A stretch of 64,000 nt of DNA, taken from Ga0077536 sp035325705. Lineage in GTDB: Bacteria > Pseudomonadota > Gammaproteobacteria > Ga0077536. Positions 59,275 through 64,000 of the stretch are shown here, piece after piece. The stretch's first letter is position 1; every line of letters starts with the position of its first letter. The stretch is taken from contig DAOKZI010000001.1 in assembly GCA_035325705.1 (NCBI GenBank), positions 248,001-312,000 on the forward strand, in the 5' to 3' direction. The position numbers and the translations under genes were made by a program. The notes below the pieces were generated by a model. That model was not told the DNA's origin. It searched no databases and worked only from the letters and a program-made list of their open reading frames with translations.

Positions 59275-59540
59275 TCGGATTCGCCGAAGCGATCTGCGAT
59301 CAGCGCGACCAGCGCCTGCATCGCGCCCTCTTCGTTCTCGCCGGCGGTGCGCAGCTCCAGCGTCGTGCCCTGCGAGGCGGCGAGCATCATCAAGCCCATG
59401 ATGCTCTTGCCGTTGACCTTGTTGCCGGCCTTGATGATGGAGACCTCGCATTTGAACGCGGCCGCGGTCTGCACGAACTTCGCGGCGGCGCGCGCATGCA
59501 GGCCGAGCCGGTTGACGATCGTCACCTGTTGCGTGAGCAC
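59271..59540 (-). CDS. ptsH: Phosphocarrier protein HPr
   Basis: An 89-residue phosphocarrier. The active histidine is in VNRLGLHARAAAKF, and the regulatory serine in NGKSIMGLMMLAAS. It stands between rapZ and ptsI. A conserved serine would be a target of HPr kinase, whose gene is not in the window. Confidence 0.95.
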   Translation of the reverse strand: MLTQQVTIVNRLGLHARAAAKFVQTAAAFKCEVSIIKAGNKVNGKSIMGLMMLAASQGTTLELRTAGENEEGAMQALVALIADRFGESE

Positions 59541-59567
59541 GCGCGCTCTCCCGGGTTCCGTGCGCGC

Positions 59568-60452
59568 TCAGGCGTCACGATGCGTGACGACGACGTGGCG
59601 TCTGGCGCGGAATTCGGCGGCGATGCGCTCGGCGGCGTAGACCGAGCGGTGCCGCCCGCCGGTGCAACCGATCGCGACGGTGAGATAGCTGCGGTTGTCG
59701 GCCTCGAAGCGCGGCACCCAGGTGCGCAGAAAGGCGATGATGTCATCGACCATCCGCGGTGCGAGATCGGTAGCGTCGAGAAAGGCCGCGACCGGCTCGT
59801 CGCGGCCGGTCATGCTGCGCAAAGTCGGATCCCAGTGCGGGTTCGGCAGGCAGCGCACGTCGAAGACGAAATCGGCATCCGGCGGCACGCCGTTCTTGTA
59901 GCCGAAGGAGCTGATCTGCAGCGCCAGCACCCCGCGCTCGCGATTCGTCACGCGCTCGAGGATCAGCGCCCGGAACTGATGAACGTGCGTATGCGAGGTG
60001 TCGATGCGCAGATCGGCGCGCGCGATGATCGGCTCCAGAAGCTGTCGCTCGCGCTCGATCGCCGCGCGCAGCGGCAGGCTCGCGCCCGACAGCGGATGAC
60101 GCCGCCGCGTCTCGCTGAAGCGGGTGATCAGCGCCTCCTCGGAGGCGTCGATGAAGATGAGCTCGACGGTGACGTCGCCGGCGGCGAGCCGGTCGAGGAT
60201 CTGGGGGAGCTGCGCGAGATCGTCCTCGCGGTTGCGGGCGTCGATGCCGACGGCGACGCGGCGGTAGTGCGGGAGATCTCCGTCGCCGATGAAGCGGGCG
60301 AAATCGCCGAGGAACCCGGCCGGCAGATTGTCCACGCAGTAGAAGCCCGCGTCTTCGAGCGCATGCAAGGCGACCGTCTTGCCCGCGCCGGACAGGCCGG
60401 AAACGATGATGAAGCGGCGCGCGGCCACGGGCTCGACTGCGGCCGGCGTCAC
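59568..60452 (-). CDS. rapZ: RNase adapter protein RapZ
   Basis: A 294-residue P-loop protein. Walker A GLSGAGKTVALHALEDAGF, YCVDNLPAGFLGDF, and the C-terminal GCTGGRHRSVYAAERIA are conserved. In enterobacteria RapZ directs RNase E to the sRNA GlmZ and is tied to amino-sugar levels; whether that applies here is not known. The start is GTG 60452, as no better ATG exists. In most relatives ptsN lies between hpf and rapZ; here it does not. Confidence 0.94.
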   Translation of the reverse strand: MTPAAVEPVAARRFIIVSGLSGAGKTVALHALEDAGFYCVDNLPAGFLGDFARFIGDGDLPHYRRVAVGIDARNREDDLAQLPQILDRLAAGDVTVELIFIDASEEALITRFSETRRRHPLSGASLPLRAAIERERQLLEPIIARADLRIDTSHTHVHQFRALILERVTNRERGVLALQISSFGYKNGVPPDADFVFDVRCLPNPHWDPTLRSMTGRDEPVAAFLDATDLAPRMVDDIIAFLRTWVPRFEADNRSYLTVAIGCTGGRHRSVYAAERIAAEFRARRHVVVTHRDA

Positions 60453-60497
60453 GTCGCGCTTACCGTGCCGAGCGCGTGCATCGCGACGCCGGGGCGC

Positions 60498-60824
60498 TCA
60501 GGCGCCGTTCTGGCCGCGGTTGTTGTTCTCGCGGGCGTGGTGATCGGTCAGTTTTTCCTTGTGCTTCTTCACCTGACGATCGAGCTTGTCGAGCATCAAG
60601 TCGATCGCGGCGTACATGTCGTCGTGCTCGCTCTCGGCATGCAGGGTATTGCCTGAGACGTGGATCGTGGCTTCCGCCTTATGCAGTTGGCGCACGGCGC
60701 CGAGCACCACGTGGGCGTCGACGACGTGATCGAAATGCCGCTGAATGCGCTGCAATTTGGTTTTGACGTAGTCCTGAAGGGCGGGCGAGAGTTCGACGTG
60801 ATGGCCGGAAATGTTCAATTGCAT
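60498..60824 (-). CDS. hpf: Ribosome hibernation-promoting factor
   Basis: A 108-residue short HPF with MQLNISGHHVELSPALQDYV, KAEATIHVSGNTLHAESEHDDMYAAIDLML and a basic C-terminal tail (DRQVKKHKEKLTDHHAREN). It binds the 30S subunit and helps make inactive ribosomes in stationary phase. ATG 60824 follows AGGAAA; the upstream frame is not coding. It follows rpoN, as in most gammaproteobacteria. Confidence 0.94.
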   Translation of the reverse strand: MQLNISGHHVELSPALQDYVKTKLQRIQRHFDHVVDAHVVLGAVRQLHKAEATIHVSGNTLHAESEHDDMYAAIDLMLDKLDRQVKKHKEKLTDHHARENNNRGQNGA

Positions 60825-60933
60825 GTCGTGGTTTCCTGGGTCGGTGCTGGACGTCACGGGTCCGCTGTCATGCTGATCGGGCTTCATTCGGCTCGAAGTA
60901 TAGCGCCTCGCACGGCCGGGCACTTGCGCCGGC

Positions 60934-62457
60934 TCAGGCCAGGCGCTTGCGTTCGTTCGACGGCGGGATCTGCATCGCCTCGCGATACTTGGCGACGGTC
61001 CGCCGCGCCACGTTGATGCCCTGCTTGGAGAGTATCGTCGCGATCTTGCTGTCGCTGAGCGGCTTGTCGTTGTGCTCGGCGGCAATCAGCTTCTTGATCA
61101 CGGCGCGGATGGCCGTCGACGACGCCTCGCCGCCCATGCTCGTGCTGACGTGACTGGAGAAGAAATACTTCAGCTCGAAGATACCGCGCGGCGTATGCAT
61201 GTACTTGCGGCTGGTGACGCGCGAAATCGTCGACTCGTGCATGCCGAGCGCTTCGGCGATGTCGTGCAGGACCAGCGGCTTCATCGCTTCCTCGCCGTGA
61301 TCGAGGAAGGCCTTCTGACGCTCGACGATCGCGGTCGCGACCTTGAGCAGCGTCTCGCTGCGGCTCTGCAGGCTCTTGATGAACCACTTGGCTTCCTGCA
61401 GATGCGTCTTCAGCGAGCTGTTGCCGGCGCTGTTGTCGGCGCGCCGGATCATGCTCGCGTAGTAAGGATTGATTCGCACGTGCGGCACGGCGTCGGGATT
61501 GAGCTCCACTTTCCAGCGCCCGCGCGACTTGCGCACGAAGACGTCCGGCACGAGATACTCCGCCGGCTCGTCGCCGTACTGCGAGCCCGGCCGCGGATTC
61601 AATTTCTGAATCAGCGTGACGGCGCGCTTCAGCGTCTCCTGATCGATCTTGAGACGGCGCATGATCATCGCGTACTCGCGCGCGCCGAGCGCGTCGAGAT
61701 ACTCGTCGCACACGCGGTGTGCGAGCGCCAGATCGGGCGTGTCCTCGTCGAGCTGGCGAAACTGCAGCAGCAGACACTCCCGCAGATCGCGTCCGCCGAC
61801 GCCGGCGGGTTCCAGGGCCTGGATCTGCTTCAGCACGGCGCCCACTTCATCGAGCTCGACCGCCTCGTCGAGACCCTCTCCGGCACTCACCGCTTCGCGG
61901 ATCTCCTCGAGCGTGGCTTCGAGATAACCGTCCTCGTTGATCGCGTCCACGATCGCGATTGCGATCGCGCGATCGACGTCGCTCAACTGCAGGAGATTGA
62001 CCTGCCACAGCAGGTGCTCGCGCAGCGAACCGCTGCTGCCGCGGATGTTGTCGAACTCGCCGGCTCCATCATCGTGCGCGCCGGTCGGTCCGGACGCGGA
62101 CAGCGTGTTGTCGAAGATCTCGTCCCAGTCGCTGTCGACCGGCAAGTCCTCGGGAATGTCCTCGGAGGTCGGCACGCCGAGCTCTTCCGGCACTTCGCCG
62201 CCGGCCTCGCCGCTCGCGTCGTAATCACCGCCCTCGGCGCCGTCGCCGCTCGTGCTGCTCACGCCTTCGGCGTTGAAGTCGAGGATCTCGCGCTCCTCCT
62301 CCTCGTCGTCGAGCTCGAGCATCATGTTCGAGTCGAGCACCTGCTGGACCTCGAGCTCGAGCTCCATCGACGACAGTTGCAGCAGGCGGATAGCCTGCTG
62401 CAACTGGGGGGTCATGGTGAGCTGCTGACCGAGCTTGAGCTGCAGGGACTGTTTCAT
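60934..62457 (-). CDS. rpoN: RNA polymerase sigma-54 factor
   Basis: A 507-residue sigma-54. Region I is Gln-rich (KQSLQLKLGQQLTMTPQLQQAIRLL). Region II is long and very acidic (about 48-130). The core-binding domain follows (GSSGSLREHLLWQVNLLQL, NPRPGSQYG) and the RpoN box is INVARRTVAKYREAM. It is required for the sigma-54 activator encoded at 24.3 kb. It lies between lptB and hpf. Confidence 0.97.
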   Translation of the reverse strand: MKQSLQLKLGQQLTMTPQLQQAIRLLQLSSMELELEVQQVLDSNMMLELDDEEEEREILDFNAEGVSSTSGDGAEGGDYDASGEAGGEVPEELGVPTSEDIPEDLPVDSDWDEIFDNTLSASGPTGAHDDGAGEFDNIRGSSGSLREHLLWQVNLLQLSDVDRAIAIAIVDAINEDGYLEATLEEIREAVSAGEGLDEAVELDEVGAVLKQIQALEPAGVGGRDLRECLLLQFRQLDEDTPDLALAHRVCDEYLDALGAREYAMIMRRLKIDQETLKRAVTLIQKLNPRPGSQYGDEPAEYLVPDVFVRKSRGRWKVELNPDAVPHVRINPYYASMIRRADNSAGNSSLKTHLQEAKWFIKSLQSRSETLLKVATAIVERQKAFLDHGEEAMKPLVLHDIAEALGMHESTISRVTSRKYMHTPRGIFELKYFFSSHVSTSMGGEASSTAIRAVIKKLIAAEHNDKPLSDSKIATILSKQGINVARRTVAKYREAMQIPPSNERKRLA

Positions 62458-62580
62458 CGAGGATGGAGTCCGAGGGCCTCGTGGCGCACGAGTGGAAGTC
62501 TAACAGGCTGGCCCACGGGAACCGGCGCGAGCGGCGCGCACCGGGAATTTTTTACAAAGCCACGCGCGTCCGTCGCGGGA

Positions 62581-63306
62581 TCACATCGCAAAATCTTCTC
62601 CGAGATAGACTTCCCGGACGTGCTCGTCGTCGAGCACCTGGTCCGGCGTGCCTTCGGCAATGATGCGTCCATCGTTCACTATGTAGGCCCGGTCGCAGAT
62701 GCCCAGAGTTTCACGCACGTTATGGTCGGTGATCAACACGCCGATGCCGAGTCGGCTCAGGTGCTGGATGATCCGTCGGATGTCGCCGACCGAAATCGGG
62801 TCGACGCCCGCGAACGGCTCGTCGAGCAGCACGAAGCGCGGCTGCGACGCCAGCGCACGGGCGATTTCGACTCGCCGGCGCTCACCTCCGGATAGCGACA
62901 TGCCGAGGTTTTTCTTGATGTGACTGATGTGAAACTCGCGCAGCAGTCCATCGAGCCGTCGTGCCCGCTGATCGGCAGTGAGCTCGGGGACGATTTCGAG
63001 CACCGCGGCGATGTTCTCCTCGACGGTCAGCTTGCGGAACACCGAGGCCTCCTGCGGCAGATAGCCGAGTCCGCGCCGCGCGCGCAGGTCCATCGGCAGC
63101 GGCGTCAGATCTTCCTTGTCGAGATGGATGCTGCCGCCGTCGCCGCTGACGAGACCGACGATCATGTAGAAGCTCGTCGTCTTGCCCGCGCCGTTCGGCC
63201 CGAGCAGGCCGATCACTTCGCCGCTCGCGACCGACAGGCTCACGTCGCGCACGACCTGGCGCGACTTGTAGGTCTTGGACAGATGGTTGACGCTCAGGAC
63301 CGCCAT
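62581..63306 (-). CDS. lptB: LPS export ABC transporter ATPase
   Basis: A 241-residue ATPase of the Lpt complex. Walker A GPNGAGKTT at 36-44, signature LSGGERRRVEIARAL, Walker B FVLLDEPFAGVDPI, switch H in ITDHNVRETL, and the C-terminal VREVYLGEDFAM typical of LptB. It drives LPS extraction from the inner membrane with LptF/G (not in window). Confidence 0.96.
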   Translation of the reverse strand: MAVLSVNHLSKTYKSRQVVRDVSLSVASGEVIGLLGPNGAGKTTSFYMIVGLVSGDGGSIHLDKEDLTPLPMDLRARRGLGYLPQEASVFRKLTVEENIAAVLEIVPELTADQRARRLDGLLREFHISHIKKNLGMSLSGGERRRVEIARALASQPRFVLLDEPFAGVDPISVGDIRRIIQHLSRLGIGVLITDHNVRETLGICDRAYIVNDGRIIAEGTPDQVLDDEHVREVYLGEDFAM

Positions 63307-63368
63307 CGCTCATCTCCGAGGCACAGCGCGCGAACGGCCGGCGCAGCGCACCGCGGGGGCAGCAGCCC

Positions 63369-63941
63369 TCATGGCGGCGGAGACGCCGGCGCCTTCGGCG
63401 GGATGATCACTTTGATGCGCCCCGGCTTCTGCGCCGCGCCGGCTTTTGCCGGCGCCTCCCCCTGCTGCGGCGTGCCGCGGCCGGTGATGACGCTGCGCTT
63501 GGTGTCGTAGTTGATGCGATAGCCGGTGAACAGGCGCGCGCCCTGCGTCAGCCGTGCATCCTTGATCAGGATGAGCTGATTCTTTTTCGCGAGATACTGG
63601 ATCTGCGCGCCCTCGCCTTCGATATCTTCCTTGCCGCCGTCCGGCGTCTGCTTGAAGTAGGCGGGCTGGCCGTCGAGGAAGACTTCGGTGAGCTGGCGGT
63701 TCTCGTCGAAGTTCGCGCGCATCTTGTCGCCCGTCATGCGGATCGAGCCCTGCGTGACGATGACGTTGCCGATGTAGGTGGTGCGACCTTCGACGTCGTC
63801 CATCTCGGCGAAGTCGGCTTCGATCTCGACCGGCTGGTTCGAATCGGTCGACAGCGCAAGCGCACCGGCGCCCCATAGGCCGAGCAGCAGCGCGAGGCCG
63901 ACTTCCCGGATGACCTCAGTTCGCTTTGTCGTCTTGTTCAA
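63369..63941 (-). CDS. lptA: LPS transport periplasmic protein
   Basis: A 190-residue periplasmic OstA-like bridge protein. Signal segment EVGLALLLGLWGAGALALS, followed by repeated beta strands: PVEIEADFAEMDDVEGRTTY, GSIRMTGDKMRANFDENRQ, LAKKNQLILIKDARLTQG. The tail is Pro/Ala-rich. It overlaps the lptC gene end by 26 bases and precedes lptB. Confidence 0.93.
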   Translation of the reverse strand: MNKTTKRTEVIREVGLALLLGLWGAGALALSTDSNQPVEIEADFAEMDDVEGRTTYIGNVIVTQGSIRMTGDKMRANFDENRQLTEVFLDGQPAYFKQTPDGGKEDIEGEGAQIQYLAKKNQLILIKDARLTQGARLFTGYRINYDTKRSVITGRGTPQQGEAPAKAGAAQKPGRIKVIIPPKAPASPPP

Positions 63942-64000
63942 TGCGGCTTCTGACCCGTTGCAAGAGTTCGAGGCGGTTGTGCGCGAAATTGGCGCGGAAG
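63916..64000 (-). CDS. lptC: LptC, C-terminal fragment (5' part outside window)
   Basis: The last 27 codons of a minus-strand gene: FRANFAHNRLELLQRVRSR, then a short acidic tail. The pattern at the end and its place before lptA match LptC, the bitopic protein that passes LPS to LptA. It runs out of the window. Confidence 0.7.
   Translation of the reverse strand, partial: FRANFAHNRLELLQRVRSRIEQDDKAN

Noticed and set aside
57676..59640. Open frame of 654 codons opposite ptsI and ptsH
   Set aside because: Antisense shadow of two well-recognised PTS genes.

Overview
The window is a GC-rich stretch of gammaproteobacterial chromosome, packed with genes. Several conserved gene orders point to that class: lptC-lptA-lptB-rpoN-hpf-rapZ-ptsH-ptsI, tatABC beside hisAFIE, polA divergent from a DUF2782 gene and thrB, and tkt-gap-pgk-pyk. 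Together with the DUF1329, acyl-CoA dehydrogenase and phytanoyl-CoA-dioxygenase type genes they suggest a Nevskiales/Steroidobacterales-like organism. That placement is inference from gene content, not from a search. No tRNA, rRNA, CRISPR array, integrase or prophage was seen.

Layout. 1-5.7 kb: the end of a PAS/degenerate-GGDEF protein; a four-gene minus-strand operon coding an ABC-2 type exporter (ATPase and permease), a prepilin and a membrane-anchored repeat protein; and a divergent membrane histidine kinase. 5.7-10 kb: a catabolic-looking plus-strand run (crotonase, two short-chain dehydrogenases, a ferredoxin-like fusion protein, an AhpD-like protein). 10.3-11.6 kb: three small minus-strand genes (unknown, YdhR, deaminase). 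11.7-26.6 kb: a long minus-strand operon for an MSHA-like type IV filament machine. It starts with metF and a sigma-54 response regulator, and continues with an ExeA/MshM ATPase, secretin, TPR protein, c-di-GMP-binding-type assembly ATPase, inner-membrane platform, PilM/N-, PilO- and MshK-like proteins and two large prepilins. 27-36.4 kb: GST and central carbon genes (tkt, gap, pgk, pyk, class I aldolase) with a DGC-domain protein and an acyl-CoA dehydrogenase. 36.7-40.4 kb: DUF1329, cupin, PhyH dioxygenase and two small proteins. 40.7-48.4 kb: MFS transporter, trpGDC, ilvA with two overlapping genes, rpiA and DUF2905. 48.6-64 kb: tat, his, polA, thrB, an OmpA-like lipoprotein, PTS phosphorelay, rapZ, hpf, rpoN and lpt genes.

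The most interesting part is the pair of prepilin loci. The large locus has the core of a type IV filament/secretion machine, but its pilin set is unusual: two big cysteine-containing prepilins share a common motif block, and no obvious small major pilin is present. Its response regulator resembles the PrsR type, and the histidine kinase 20 kb away resembles the PrsK type. A sigma-54-like -24/-12 site lies upstream of the ABC-exporter/prepilin operon. A working model is that this two-component pair and RpoN control both prepilin loci, with c-di-GMP acting on the assembly ATPase.

The intergenic gaps hold three families of inverted repeats. Family A has arms like gccaccgagaacacngagg. Family B (GTAG-cccggat...atccggg) and family C (GTAG-gttgggct...agcccaac) look like REP/BIME elements of the kind mobilised by RAYT transposases. 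In three gaps one element sits inside another.
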